A stretch of 64,000 bases of DNA from Bathynomus jamesi (Eukaryota > Arthropoda > Malacostraca > Isopoda > Cirolanidae). The position numbers and the translations under genes are program-made. Positions within the stretch are counted from its first letter, which is position 1; each line of letters opens with the position of its first letter. The stretch covers positions 62,001 to 126,000 of the forward strand of contig JAJOZX010009480.1 of assembly GCA_023014485.1 (NCBI GenBank), in the 5' to 3' direction. Positions 43,694-58,406 of the stretch are shown piece after piece. The notes under the pieces were generated by a model. It saw nothing but the letters and a program-made list of their open reading frames with translations. It ran no database searches and was not told where the DNA came from.

Positions 43694-44318
43694 TAAATCT
43701 AGCCTAATTGATCAGTTAAATAGGCTAAATCTACGTTAGTTAGATGTAGGCTATAGATTAGGCTAAAAATAAAATGCCCTAACTTCAATCAGAAGAAGGA
43801 AATCTTAAAGAGGATAAATTTTACACATTTTAAAGTAACACCAGGCAATATTAAATGTACAAGGGTTTAACCTAAACCTATGTCAAATGTATGACCCTAG
43901 GCTAAGGTTACGACTAGGCTAGCCTACCTAGCCTATATTATTGTCCAGTGTCCACCCTTACGAGTCCTAGGTTAAGCAAATTGAAGCCCAATTGAGTAGC
44001 CTAGCCCTACACTAATAGGCTAACAATAAATTCAATAAGTTCACTGTTAAATTAAATTTGTAAGCCTTACGTTATTAAATGTAGGCCTTAATTTTAATTA
44101 AATAATTAGTTCACCTATTTCAATACCGCAAAGAAAAAGAACTTTTGTTTACTCTCGGGAGCAGAGTACAGTTTTGTACGGAGTTTGTTCGTAACCGCGA
44201 GTTACGACAAACGAAAATCGAGCGTTAAGTGAAATTTATAATGTTCACTAGGCTATGTTAAATACACTCAGAATTTAATAGTATATCTGTTTTAGTCTTC
44301 CCCTTCACGGGCCACCAT
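43694..44318 (-). other. 5' leader, copy D
   Basis: 625 bp, TAGGCTA-rich, no gene. Same as the other leaders. Confidence 0.7.
44300..44317 (-). promoter_or_regulatory. Primer-binding site, copy D
   Basis: Same 18-mer as in the other copies, one base from the 5' LTR. Confidence 0.75.
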
Positions 44319-45044
44319 TGTGAAAAAACTGCACTGTTGGAGATTGACCTCAATTAAACCTACCTCAATTTCCCAACCCCTAACGCAGGTTAAAATTAAT
44401 CCAACCTATTAAATTAGGACTCGAGAATCCAGAAATGGTCCGGAGCAAATAGGATGATTAAAGTCACAGATACAATTCCCACAAATAAAACCATAGAAAA
44501 TTTACTACGGTTCATGCAATAAATTGGGGATATTTGTTAACTGTTAACCGAAAGGTAAAGTGAAAGAATTGACTCACCTCAGTTGGTCAATGGGATGATG
44601 TAGCGTCTTGTAGAGTTAATCTTAAAATCGTAGTCTTCAGTTAAGCTAATTCAAGTAGGCCTATTCTGGGTACACTAGCCTGTATTGGTTTTTAACTTCA
44701 ACCTTTGTTTGTCACTATTTCTGTAGTAGTTCGCAAGCCAACTCCGTAATTGTTCCTCTCTTCATGCGATCAAAAGGAAGAACGAACTGAAGCCAAGGTT
44801 CTGGTGTTTGACTTCAGTTTTGTTGGCTGGTTGTTGTTGTCAGTGGGAGATAATCTCACCGAGCACACCCTTAACCACATAGTAATAAATTACTAATGTG
44901 GATATGACCCAGTATGATGAACAATTATTCACATACCTTTGTTAACCATAAATTATTGTACATTAAAGAGACTACCAAATCTATTTCCTCTGAGGACCAC
45001 TTCTGCTCTCTCTCAACCACCCTCCCAATATCCTAAATTTCATA
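44319..45044 (-). repeat. 5' LTR, copy D
   Basis: 726 bp, sense ends TATGAA and TTCACA, followed by ATTTA and satellite. Confidence 0.93.
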
Positions 45045-48000
45045 ATTTAGCTTATTTTTAGATTTAAAAATGAAAATGGGACTATAAATTAGGTTCTATA
45101 CGGTTGAATTTTTTTCAAAATATTTAACTGGAACTAATAATTTTTCGCTATAATATGCTTAGTTTATGGTTTTGTACAATATATATCGAAAACTAGACAA
45201 AAATCGTCCAAATATTTCACTAAAATTCGATTCTAATGAAATGAAAATTTTGTACCAAAAAGTGATTTTCTCCGTGTTTGAGCACTTTTTGTGCATTTTT
45301 CTTATGATAAAACATGAACTTATCTTTTTCAATATTTTTCATTCGAATAAGAAACTGTTGATAAAAAACTGCTTTATCTTACTGTTTTCAACTATATAAT
45401 GCCAAAGTAATTGAAAAATCGACGTAAAATTTCATTGAAATGTCGATCGTAGTAAGGCAAAAAATTAATGGAAGTCGATTTTTTCCATGTTTTAAGATCC
45501 AATTTTTAGACAATCTTTAATGTAGCCCTAAAATATTGTAAAAGTGAATGAAATTCATGAAATGATATATACCAACAGTAAATACTATGCAAATTTTAGC
45601 TTAAAAATCGCATCATTTAGCTTATTTTTAGATTTAAAAATGAAAATGGGACTATAAATTAGGTTCTATACGGTTGAATTTTTTTCAAAATATTTAACTG
45701 GAATTAGTAATTTTTGATTACAATAAGCTTTAGTTTATGGTTTTGAACAATATATATCGAAAACTAGACAAAAATCGTTGAAATATTTCACTAAAATTCG
45801 GTTCTAATGAAATGTAAATTTTGTACCAAAAAGTGATTTTCTCCGTGTTTTGAGCACTTTTTGTGCATTTTTCTTATGATAAAACATGAACTTATCTTTT
45901 TCAATATTTTTCATTCGAATAAGAAACTGTTGATAAAAAACTGCTTTATCTTACTGTTTTCAACTATATAATGCCAAAGTAATTGAAAAATCGACGTAAA
46001 ATTTCATTGAAATGTCGATCGTAGTAAGGCAAAAAATTAATGGAAGTCGATTTTTTCCATCTTTTAAGATCCAATTTTTAGACAATCTTTAATGTAGCCC
46101 TAAAATATTGTAAAAGTGAATGAAATTCATGAAATGATATATACCAACAGTAAATACTATGCAAATTTTAGCTTAAAAATCGCATCATTTAGCTTATTTT
46201 TAGATTTAAAAATGAAAATGGGACTATAAATTAGGTTCTATACGGTTGAATTTTTTTTCAAAAAGTGATTTTCTCCGTGTTTTGAGCACTTTTTGTGCAT
46301 TTTTCTTATGATAAAACATGAACTTATCTTTTTCAATATTTTTCATTCGAATAAGAAACTGTTGATAAAAAACTGCTTTATCTTACTGTTTTCAACTATA
46401 TAATGCCAAAGTAATTGAAAAATCGACGTAAAATTTCATTGAAATGTCGATCGTAGTAAGGCAAAAAATTAATGGAAGTCGATTTTTTCCATCTTTTAAG
46501 ATCCAATTTTTAGACAATCTTTAATGTAGCCCTAAAATATTGTAAAAGTGAATGAAATTCATGAAATGATATATACCAACAGTAAATACTATGCAAATTT
46601 TAGCTTAAAAATCGCATCATTTAGCTTATTTTTAGATTTAAAAATGAAAATGGGACTATAAATTAGGTTCTATACGGTTGAATTTTTTTTCAAAAAGTGA
46701 TTTTCTCCGTGTTTTGAGCACTTTTTGTGCATTTTTCTTATGATAAAACATGAACTTTTTTTTCAATATTTTTCATTGAATAAGAAACTGTTGATAAAAA
46801 CTGCTTTATCTTACTGTTTTCAACTATATAATGCCAAAGTAAATGAAAAATAGACGTAAAATTTCATTGAAATGTCGATCGTAGTAAGGCAAAAAATTAA
46901 TGGAAGAAGTCGATTTTTTCCATGTTTTAAGATCCAATTTTTTTGACAATCTTTAATGTAGCCCTAAAATATTGTAAAAGTGAATGAAATTCATGAAATG
47001 ATATATACCAACAGTAAATACTATGAAAATTTTAGCTTAAAATCGCATCATTTAGCTTATTTTTCGATTTAAAAATGAAATGGGACTATAAATTAGGTTC
47101 TATACGGTTGAATTTTTTTCAAAATATTTAACTGGAATTAGTAATTTTTGTATAATATGCTTTAGTTTATGGTTTTGTACAATATATATCGAAAACTAGA
47201 CAAAAATCGTAAATATTTCACTAAAATTCGGTTCTAATGAAATGAAAATTTTGTACCAAAAGTGATTTTCTCCGTGTTTTGAGCACTTTTTGTGCATTTT
47301 TCTTATGATAAAATGAACTTATCTTTTTCAATATTTTTCATTCGAATAAGAAACTGTTGTTAAAAAAACTGCTTTATCTTACTGTTTTCAACTATATAAT
47401 CCAAAGTAATACAAAAATCGACGTAAAATTTCATTGAAATGTCGATCGCAGTAAGTAAAAAATTAATGGAAAAGTCGATTTTTTCCATGTTTTAAGATCC
47501 AATTTTTAGACAATCTTTAATGTAGCCCTAAAATATTGTAAAAGTGAATGAAATTCATGAAATGATATATACCAACAGTAAATACTATGCAAATTTTAGC
47601 TTAAAAATCGCATCATTTAGCTTATTTTTAGATTTAAAAATGAAAATGGGACTATAAATTAGTTCTATACGGTTGAATTTTTTTCAAAATATTTAACTGG
47701 AATTAGTAATTTTTGCTATAATATGCTTTAGTTTATGGTTTTGTACAATATATATCGAAAACTAGACAAAAATCGTTAAATATTTCACACTAAAATTCGG
47801 TTCTAATGAAATGAAAATTTTGTACCAAAAAGTGATTTTCTCCGTGTTTTGAGCACTTTTTGTGCATTTTTCTTATGATAAAACATGAACTTATCTTTTT
47901 CAATATTTTTCATTCGAATAAGAAACTGTTGTTAAAAAAACTGCTTTATCTTACTGTTTTCAACTATATATCCTAAAGTAATACAAAAATCGACGTAAAA

Positions 48001-51000
48001 TTTCATTGAAATGTCGATCGCAGTAAGTCAAAAAATTAATGGAAAATCGATTTTTTCCATGTTTTAAGATCCAATTTTTAGACAATCTTTAATATAGCCC
48101 TAAAATATTGTAAAAGTGAATGAAATTCATGAAATGATATATACCAACAGTAAATACTATGCAAATTTTAGCTTAAAATCGCATCATTTAGCTTATTTTT
48201 AGATTTAAAAATGAAAATGGGACTATAAATTAGGTTCTATACGGTTGAATTTTTTTCAAAATATTTAACTGGAATTAGTAATTTTTGGCTATAATATGCT
48301 TTAGTTTATGGTTTTGTACATATACGTATATCGAAAACTAGACAAAAATCGTTAAATATTTCACAAAATATTCGTTCTAATGAAATGAAAATTTTGTACC
48401 AAAAAGTGATTTTCTCCGTGTTTGAGCACTTTTTGTGCATTTTTCTTATGATAAAACAATGAACTTATCTTTTTCAAATATTTTTCATTCGAATAAGAAC
48501 TGTTGATAAAAAACTGCTTTATCTTACTGTTTCAACTATATAATGCCCAAAGTAATTGAAAAATCGACGTAAAATTTCATTGAAATGTTCGATCGTAGTA
48601 AGGTAAAAAATTAATGGAAAGTCGATTTTTTCCATGTTTTAAGATCCACATTTTTTGACAATCTTTAATGTAGCCGTAAAATATTGTAAAAGTGAATGAA
48701 ATTCATGAAATGATATATACCAACAGTAAATACTATGCAAATTTTAGCTTAAAAATCGCATCATTTAGCTTATTTTTAGATTTAAAAATGAAAATGGGAC
48801 TATAAATTAGGTTCTATACGGTTGAATTTTTTTCAAAATATTTAACTGGAATTAGTAATTTTGGCTATAATATGCTTTAGTTTATGGTTTTGTACAATAT
48901 ATATCGAAAACTAGACAAAAATCGTCCAAATATTTCACTAAAATTCGATTCTAATGAAATGAAAATTTTGTACCAAAAAGTGATTTTCTCCGTGTTTTGA
49001 GCACTTTTTGTGCATTTTTCTTATGATAAAATGAACTTATCTTTTTCAATATTTTTCATTCGAATAAGAAACTGTTGTTAAAAAAACTGTTTATCTTACT
49101 GTTTTCAACTATATAATGCCAAAGTAATACAAAAATCGACGTAAAATTTCATTGAAATGTCGATCGTAGTAAGGCAAAAAATTAATGGAAAGTCGATTTT
49201 TTCCATGTTTTAAGATCCAATTTTTGAGAATCTTTAATGTAGCCCTAAAATATTGTAAAAGTGAATGAAATTCATGAAATGATATATACCAACAGTAAAT
49301 ACTATGCAAATTTTAGCTTAAAAATCGCATCATTTAGCTTATTTTTAGATTTAAAAATGAAAATGGGACTATAAATTAGGTTCTATACGGTTGAATTTTT
49401 TTCAAAATATTTAACTGGAATTAGTAATTTTTGGCTACAATATGCTTTAGTTTATGGTTTTGTACAATATATATCGAAAACTAGACAAAAATCGTCCAAA
49501 TATTTCACTAAAATTCGATTCTAATGAAATGAAAATTTTGTACCAAAAAGTGATTTTCTCCGTGTTTTGAGCACTTTTTGTGCATTTTTCTTATGATAAA
49601 ACATGAACTTATCTTTTTCAATATTTTTCACTCGAATAAGAAACTGTTGATAAAAAACTGCTTTATCTTACTGTTATCAACTACATAATGCCAAAGTAAT
49701 ACAAAATCGACGTAAAATTTCATTGAAATGTCGATCGTAGTAAGGCAAAAAATTAATGGAAGAAGTCGATTTTTTCCATGTTTTAAGATCCAATTTTTTG
49801 AGAATCTTTAATGTAGCCCTAAAATATTGTAAAAGTGAATGAAATTCATGAAATGATATATACCAACAGTAAATACTATGCAAATTTTAGCTTAAAAATC
49901 GCATCATTTAGCTTATTTTTAGATTTAAAAATGAAAATGGGACTATAAATTAGGTTCTATACGGTTGAATTTTTTTCAAAATATTTAACTGGAATTAGTA
50001 ATTTTTGGTAAATAGCTTTAGTTTATGGTTTTGACAATATATATCGAAAACTAGACAAAAATCGTTGAAATATTTCACTAAAATTCGGTTCTAATGAAAT
50101 GAAAATTTTGTACCAAAAAGTGATTTTCTCCGTGTTTTGAGCACTTTTTGTGCATTTTTCTTATGATAAAACATGAACTTATCTTTTTCAATATTTTTCA
50201 TTCGAATAAGAAACTGTTGATAAAAAACTGCTTTATCTTACTGTTTTCAACTATATAATGCCAAAGTAATTGAAAAATCGACGTAAAATTTCATTGAAAT
50301 GTCGATCGTAGTAAGGCAAAAAATTAATGGAAGTCGATTTTTTCCATGTTTTAAGATCCAATTTTTAGACAATCTTTAATGTAGCCCTAAAATATTGTAA
50401 AAGTGAATGAAATTCATGAAATGATATATACCAACAGTAAATACTATGCAAATTTTAGCTTAAAAATCGCATCATTTAGCTTATTTTTAGATTTAAAAAT
50501 GAAAATGGGACTATAATTAGGTTCTATACGGTTGAATTTTTTTTCAAAAAGTGATTTTCTCCGTGTTTTGAGCACTTTTTGTGCATTTTTCTTATGATAA
50601 AACATGAACTTATCTTTTTCAATATTTTTCATTCGAATAAGAAACTGTTGATAAAAAACTGCTTTATCTTACTGTTTTCAACTATATAATGCCAAAGTAA
50701 TGAAAAATCGACGTAAAATTTCATTGAAATGTCGATCGTAGTAAGGCAAAAAATTAATGGAAGTCGATTTTTTCCATGTTTTAAGATCCAATTTTTTGAC
50801 ATCTTTAATGTAGCCCTAAAATATTGTAAAAGTGAATGAAATTCATGAAATGATATATACCAACAGTAAATACTATGCAAATTTTAGCTTAAAAATCGCA
50901 TCATTTAGCTTATTTTTAGATTTAAAAATGAAAATGGGACTATAAATTAGGTTCTATACGGTTGAATTTTTTTCAAAATATTTAACTGGAATTAGTAATT

Positions 51001-53767
51001 TTTGGCTATATATGCTTCAGTTTATGGTTTTGTACAATATATATCGAAAACTAGACAAAAATCGTCCAAATATTTCACTAAAATTTCGATTCTAATGAAA
51101 TGAAAATTTTGTACCAAAAAGTGATTTTCTCCGTGTTTTGAGCACTTTTTGTGCATTTTTCTTATGATAAAACATGAACTTATCTTTTTCAATATTTTTC
51201 ATTCGAATAAGAAACTGTTGAAAAAAACTGCTTTATCTTACTGTTTTCAACTATATAATGCCAAAGTAATAAAAATCGACGTAAAATTTCATTGAAATGT
51301 CGATCGTAGTAAGGCAAAAAATTAATGGAAGAAGTCGATTTTTTCCATGTTTTAAGATCCAATTTTTTGACAATCTTTAATGTAGCCCTAAAATATTGTA
51401 AAAGTTAATGAAATTCATGAAATGATAATACCAACAGTAAATACTATGCAAATTTTAGCTTAAAAATCGCATCATTTAGCTTATTTTTAGATTTAAAAAT
51501 GAAAATGGGACTATAAATTAGGTTCTATACGGTTGAATTTTTTTCAAAATATTTAACTGGAATTAGTAATTTTTGCTATAATATGCTTTAGTTTATGGTT
51601 TTGTACAATATATATCGAAAACTAGACAAAAATCGTTGAAATATTTCACTAAAATTCGGTTCTAATGAAATGAAAATTTTGTACCAAAAAGTGATTTTCT
51701 CCGTGTTTTGAGCACTTTTTGTGCATTTTTCTTATGATAAAACATGAACTTATCTTTTTCAATATTTTTCATTCGAATAAGAAACTGTTGATAAAAAACT
51801 GCTTTATCTTACTGTTTTCAACTATATAATCCAAAGTAATAAAAATCGACGTAAAATTTCATTGAAATGTCGATCGCAGTAAGTCAAAAAATTAATGGAA
51901 GTCGATTTTTTCCATGTTTTAAGATCCAATTTTTAGACAATCTTTAATGTAGCCCTAAAATATTGTAAAAGTGAATGAAATTCATGAAATGATATATACC
52001 AACAGTAAATACTATGCGAATTTTAGCTTAAAAATCGCATCATTTAGCTTATTTTTAGATTTAAAAATGAAAATGGGACTATAAATTAGGTTCTATACGG
52101 TTGAATTTTTTTCAAAATATTTAACTGGAATTAGTAATTTTTGGCTATAATATGCTTTAGTTTATGGTTTTGTACAATATATATCGAAAACTAGACAAAA
52201 ATCGTTGAAATATTTCACTAAAATTCGGTTCTAATGAAATGAAAATTTTGTACCAAAAAGTGATTTTCTCCGTGTTTTGAGCACTTTTTGTGCATTTTTC
52301 TTATGATAAAACATGAACTTATCTTTTTCAATATTTTTCATTCGAATAAGAAACTGTTGTAAAAAACTGCTTTATCTTACTGTTTTCAACTATATAATGC
52401 CAAAGTAATAAAAATCGACGTAAAATTTCATTGAAATGTCGATCGTAGTAAGGCAAAAAATTAATGGAAGAAGTCGATTTTTTCCATGTTTTAAGATCCA
52501 ATTTTTTGACAATCTTTAATGTAGCCCTAAAATATTGTAAAAGTGAATGAAATTCATGAAATGATATATACCAACAGTAAATACTATGCAAATTTTAGCT
52601 TAAAAATCGCATCATTTAGCTTATTTTTAGATTTAAAAATGAAAATGGGACTATAAATTAGGTTCTATACGGTTGAATTTTTTTCAAAATATTTAACTGG
52701 AATTAGTAATTTTTGGCTATAATATGCTTTAGTTTATGGTTTTGTACAATATATATCGAAAACTAGACAAAAATCGTCCAAATATTTCACTAAAATTCGG
52801 TTCTAATGAAATGAAAATTTTGTACCAAAAAGTGATTTTCTCCGTGTTTTGAGCACTTTTTGTGCATTTTTCTTATGATAAAATGAACTTATCTTTTTCA
52901 ATATTTTTCATTCGAATAAGAAACTGTTGATAAAAAACTGCTTTATCTTACTGTTTTCAACTATATAATGCCAAAGTAATTGAAAAATCGACGTAAAATT
53001 TCATTGAAATGTCGATCGTAGTAAGGCAAAAAATTAATGGAAGAAGTCGATTTTTTCCATGTTTTAAGATCCAATTTTTTGACAATCTTTAATGTAGCCC
53101 TAAAATATTGTAAAAGTGAATGAAATTCATGAAATGATATATACCAACAGTAAATACTATGCAAATTTTAGCTTAAAAATCGCATCATTTAGCTTATTTT
53201 TAGATTTAAAAATGAAAATGGGACTATAAATTAGGTTCTATACGGTTGAATTTTTTTCAAAATATTTAACTGGAATTAGTAATTTTTGGCTATAATATGC
53301 TTTAGTTTATGGTTTTGTACAATATATATCGAAAACTAGACAAAAATCGTTGAAATATTTCACTAAAATTCGGTTCTAATGAAATGAAAATTTTGTACCA
53401 AAAAGTGATTTTCTCCGTGTTTTGAGCACTTTTTGTGCATTTTTCTTATGATAAAACATGAACTTATCTTTTTCAATATTTTTCATTCGAATAAGAAACT
53501 GTTGGTAAAAAAACTGCTTTATCTTACTGTTTTCAACTATATAATCCCAAAGTAATACAAAAATCGACGTAAAATTTCATTGAAATGTCGATCGCAGTAA
53601 GTCAAAAAATTAATGGAAAAAGTCGATTTTTTCCATGTTTTAAGATCCAATTTTTAGACAATCTTTAATGTAGCCCTAAAATATTGTGAAAGTGAATGAA
53701 ATTCATGAAGTGATATATACCAACAGTAAATACTATGCAAATTTTAGCTTAAAAATCGCATCATTTA
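45045..53767. repeat. Satellite array S4, sixteen monomers
   Basis: Longest array. Units start at 45045, 45615, 46187 (short), 46619 (short), 47050, 47615, 48186, 48763, 49332, 49906, 50474 (short), 50903, 51474, 52042, 52614 and 53187. Short units are 429-432 bp. Unit 45615 is the TTACAATAAGC/TTGAACAAT subtype; units 47050, 47615, 51474 and 53187 are the GATCGCAGTAAGT type. The first four units follow the order of S2 and S3 (full, TTACAATAAGC type, short, short). Unit 48186-48762 has an unusual number of single-base gains and losses. Confidence 0.95.
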
Positions 53768-54493
53768 TGTGAAAAAACTGCACTGTTGGAGATTGACCTC
53801 AATTAAACCTACCTCAATTTCCCAACCCCTAACGCAGGTTAAAATTAATCCAACCTATTAAATTAGGACTCGAGAATCCAGAAATGGTCCGGAGCAAATA
53901 GGATGATTAAAGTCACAGATACAATTCCCACAAATAAAACCATAGAAAATTTACTACGGTTCATGCAATAAATTGGGGATATTTGTTAACTGTTAACCGA
54001 AAGGTAAAGTGAAAGAATTGACTCACCTCAGTTGGTCAATGGGATGATGTAGCGTCTTGTAGAGTTAATCTTAAAATCGTAGTCTTCAGTTAAGCTAATT
54101 CAAGTAGGCCTATTCTGGGTACACTAGCCTGTATTGGTTTTTAACTTCAACCTTTGTTTGTCACTATTTCTGTAGTAGTTCGCAAGCCAACTCCGTAATT
54201 GTTCCTCTCTTCATGCGATCAAAAGGAAGAACGAACTGAAGCCAAGGTTCTGGTGTTTGACTTCAGTTTTGTTGGCTGGTTGTTGTTGTCAGTGGGAGAT
54301 AATCTCACCGAGCACACCCTTAACCACATAGTAATAAATTACTAATGTGGATATGACCCAGTATGATGAACAATTATTCACATACCTTTGTTAACCATAA
54401 ATTATTGTACATTAAAGAGACTACCAAATCTATTTCCTCTGAGGACCACTTCTGCTCTCTCTCAACCACCCTCCCAATATCCTAAATTTCATA
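53768..54493 (-). repeat. 3' LTR, copy E
   Basis: 726 bp, matching the 5' LTR at 60926-61651. Confidence 0.93.
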
Positions 54494-54799
54494 TACTGGG
54501 GGGCCCGGAAAGAAAAATTTGAATGCTAAGCATCAATTTTTCTCCTACATAAAGATAATTGTTGTAATGTTAGTGGCATTGAAACCACCAATTGCCTGTG
54601 TTATATCCTCATTCCTTTATAAAAGAAATGTAGCATTTATAAATCCTCATTAAGAAGAAGAATAAGAGGTTTCATCCACAGAATGAAAATAAATATAGTT
54701 CTCACTATGAAGATTAAGTAAAGAGAAAGAATATAGGTCTAGCTAAATTAGTTATAAGTACAATCGTGTAAAAGTAGCTATCCTTTGAAAATGAAACAT
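54494..54799 (-). other. 3' non-coding region, copy E
   Basis: 306 bp; same sequence as copies C and D. Because of the terminal frameshift the pol frame runs a few codons into it (to 54778). Confidence 0.7.
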
Positions 54800-57700
54800 T
54801 TACAATTCCCCAGCATTAATTTTTTTTGTAAAAAGCTCCTGGCTTTTAAGGCTGTGTGGCGCTGAGGCCTTGTATAAGTTAAACTCGTTGTTGTGCGCGT
54901 TACCACACCAGTTGTTAAAGGTTGAGAGAAAGTTCGTACGGAATCATAAGCTTTTGTTTGAGAAACTGGATAACTAGTTTCTATCTTAGGTTCTGTTAAA
55001 CAGATAGTAGGCCCAGACTCCAGTGGGTATAATAGAGAAATGTCCCTAGTAGTCTCCCCAGTAGCAGTCTTGAGTCTAACTACCCTTGTCACCCTGTCCT
55101 CTCCTGGTTTGAGTTCCAAAACTCTACCAAGAGACCAGTATTGTCGTGATACACTGTCGTGAATCAACACAATGTCACCTACTTTAATAGTGTTTGTCCA
55201 GTTTTTGTTTGTCAAGTGTTTGTGTCTTTCTCTAAGACTTGTAAGGTACTCATCAGTCCAGCGTTTAACAAAATGAGTCTTAATGTCAGTCAAATGTCTG
55301 AATTTTGTCTGAAGTTCACTGTGTTCTTGAGACCAATCAGGATCATCCAATGAAATTGATTTGTCAGGCAACAAGCGAGTTTGTTCACCTTTCATCAAAT
55401 GATTGGGCGTTAATGCTTCTAAATCATTTATGTTGTCACTCACATAAGTGAGTGGCCTATTGTTTAACACACTTTCAATCTCAGCTAAGAAAGTGAGCAG
55501 TGTAAATAATTGTATTTGTTTCCTGCCAATTGCTTTCTTTAAGCAATTCTTGACAGTTTGAATGTTCCTCTCCCAGATAGAGCCATACCATGGGGAGGCA
55601 ACAGGAATATATTTCCATGTAATGTTTAAGCTATTCAAAGAGAGTTGAGCAGTTTCAGTTTGTAAAAGTTCACTAATTATTTGTTCACCAGCTTTGAAAT
55701 AAGTGGCATTATCTGTCCAAATTGTTTTAGGTACTGAATGTTGTGCACAAAATCTCTTAAAGACGGCAACAAATGATTCTGCTGTAAGATCTCCAACAAC
55801 ATCCAGATAAACTGCTCGTGATGCAGGACACGTGAATAGTACGATGTAAATTTTTATTTCGATGTTGTTAACCCCCACAGTTACAGCCCCTGTATAATCT
55901 ATGCCTACAGTTTCAAATGGTCTGTTAAGAGTAACTCGCTCTTTTGGCAAATCAGGTGGATCTGTTTTTTGTAGGGTCTCGAGTGAATCCTTTTACATGT
56001 TATACAGTTATTAAGAACTGTTTTTACTGTTACTCTGCCTTTTGGTACCCAGTAAGTTTTCCTTAAGGTTGCTAATGTCTGAGGTACCCCCATGTGATGG
56101 ATTTCATTATGTACATGTCTAATAATTAGGGTGGTAAGGTGATTGTATCTGGGAAGCAAAATTGGACATTTAGCTGGATAAGCTAATTTTGACTTATTTA
56201 GTCTTCCCCTACACCTAAGAAGACCATCTTCATCCCTGAACAAGTTCAGATCTATGACTGCTGAAGGTAAAGATTCTTTGTATTGTTTACCAAAAGTTAA
56301 AAATTCTAACTCTCTCTTATATTCTAAATGTTGAACATGAGTGATCCAGTAATTGGTAGCAACTTCTGTGAATGTTGTTTCATCTTTCTTTAAATATTTG
56401 TTTATCTTTATCAAACAGTTGTGTATAAACTTCAAGCAGTAAGTTGTAACCCTAATGAGTTTGTTGAAGTCTGAGTACTTCTCATAATTAAGAAATGGCT
56501 CTATGGTGTCAGCTGACATTGTATTGTTTGATGTTAGATTAGCTGGCTCAGTAGGCCACTGCTCTGGATGAGATATCCATTTTGGTCCACTGAACCATGC
56601 TTTGTTGGTCTTCAACAATTTATAGGATAAACCTCTAGTGATGAAATCTGCTGGATTTTGTTTTGTTGGAATATATTTGAAATACATGTTCAGAGTTTTA
56701 TTAGCATCAGCTATTTCTTTTACTCTGTTTCTGACAAAGATATTTTTGCAGCTTAAGCTATCATGTTGTATCCACGACAAACATATCTGACTATCTAGCC
56801 AAACATATGTGTCAGTGATATTTACATCATAATAGGTATCTTTTAAGAAGGATATGATCTTAACTGCCAGTGAAGCTGACAAAAGTTCCAATTGTGGTAT
56901 TGTTTTACTGGGTTTAATGGGTGCAACCTTCCCCTTAGCATAAACTAAATTACTTTCCTCATGACTTACAAGGTAAGCACAACACCCATAAGCATGAGTA
57001 CTTGCATCAGCAAATACATGCAGAGATTGAAGCTTTTCCCTAAATCCAGTAGTTCTGGGAACTTTTATGTTCTGTATTTTATTTAAATCAGAAGCTAACC
57101 TTTTCCAGTATTTTTTATCTTGATTTGGAATTGGATCATCCCAACCTAGACTTTGATTCCAAAGTTTTTTAATAAAAACTCTAGATCTAATTGTGGCAGG
57201 AAGGAATAGACCCATTGGATCAAATATTTTAGATGATTCTGAGAGTATTTGTCTTTTAGTGTCAGCTTCTAAATTGAGTTGAAACTCTTTAGTACAGATT
57301 GAATCATGTTTATTAGAAGATGAATCCAAGTACCATGTCATGCCCAAGGTTTTAACTTTGTCTGTAGGTTCAGTGAGACCCTTACCATCACACATGATTT
57401 TTTGGTTCAAACCCTCATCACTTGAGATCCACTCTCTTAATTCAAAATTACCCTGACTCATGATGTCTTGAGCTGAGCCATAGATCTCAAATAATTCAGG
57501 CTGAGTAGAAGTGGAGCCTATTAGATTATCAACATAGAAGTAGTGTTTTAAGAAATCTATGGTGAAAGAATTCTCAAATGTATTTAAATGGTGTTTCAGA
57601 GTTAAAGCTAATAGACTAGGTGAACAATTAGCACCAAAAAGAATAACATTGAATCTGTATGTGACAAATCCTTTGTTTAAATCATGAGGGTCTTTAAACC

Positions 57701-58388
57701 ATAAGAATCTGAGTTGATCCTTATCACTGTCATTCTTTAGATGAATTCTTAAAAATGCTTTAGAGATGTCACTCTGTAATGCATGTTCATCTAACCGGAA
57801 CCTCAGCAAGATTTTTACAAGGTCAGAAATTAAATTTGGACCCTCTATAAGGCAATCATTTAAACTATGTTTGTTGGAATCATTGAGGCTACAGTTGTAA
57901 ACAACCCTGAGTTTTGTCGTCGGTGCATTTTGTCTGTAAACACCTCTATGGGTTAAGTAATGACAACCTTCCTTTTTAAAAGGATTAGTTGTAACTTGTT
58001 CAATAAACCCTTTTTGTAAATGTTCTTTAAAAACATCATTATACATTTGAATCTTGTTGTCTGCCCTAAGTTTTTGTATTACTTTATATAAATGACCTTT
58101 AGCAACTTTAAGATTATCTGTTAAGGTAGGACAGTTTGTTTTCCAGGGTAGTTCAACTAAATAATGATTGTTTTTGTATTCAATTGTGTTTTCAAAATAT
58201 TCTGCCATTAATTGATCTTCATCTGAATGAATAGTGTCATAAATGCCTACAGATTCCAGCAACCATAGTTGTTGTAGCCCTTCATCTAAAGTTTCATCAG
58301 AAATGGGAGAATTTAAATTATTTGTTATAGCAGTGTTTAAATTATTAACATTTTTACAAGAGTTTTGCAAAACTGTGTTCAAACACAT
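54778..58388 (-). pseudogene. pol: pol, copy E, frameshifted before the integrase core
   Basis: From the ATG at 58388, 827 codons are open to 55905: RT, RNase H and the integrase zinc finger. A T run of six (55965-55970; seven in C and D) then shifts the frame in the linker before the integrase core. The core (D, D, E), DUF5641 and the tail continue in another frame from about 55950. A second loss, one G near 54828, replaces the last residues and extends the end to 54778. Both sites are homopolymer-type, so sequencing error is a real alternative to decay. Confidence 0.9.
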
Positions 58389-58406
58389 GCTATCTGGTGA
58401 GCTTAG

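Larger units (their letters stand above)
37160..45044 (-). mobile_element. BEL/Pao LTR retrotransposon, copy D, full length; pol intact, gag and pro broken
   Basis: 7,885 bp, ATTTA on both sides (37155-37159, 45045-45049). pol is intact and shares residues D829 and N649 with copy C. A one-base loss breaks gag and a one-base gain breaks protease. Confidence 0.95.
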
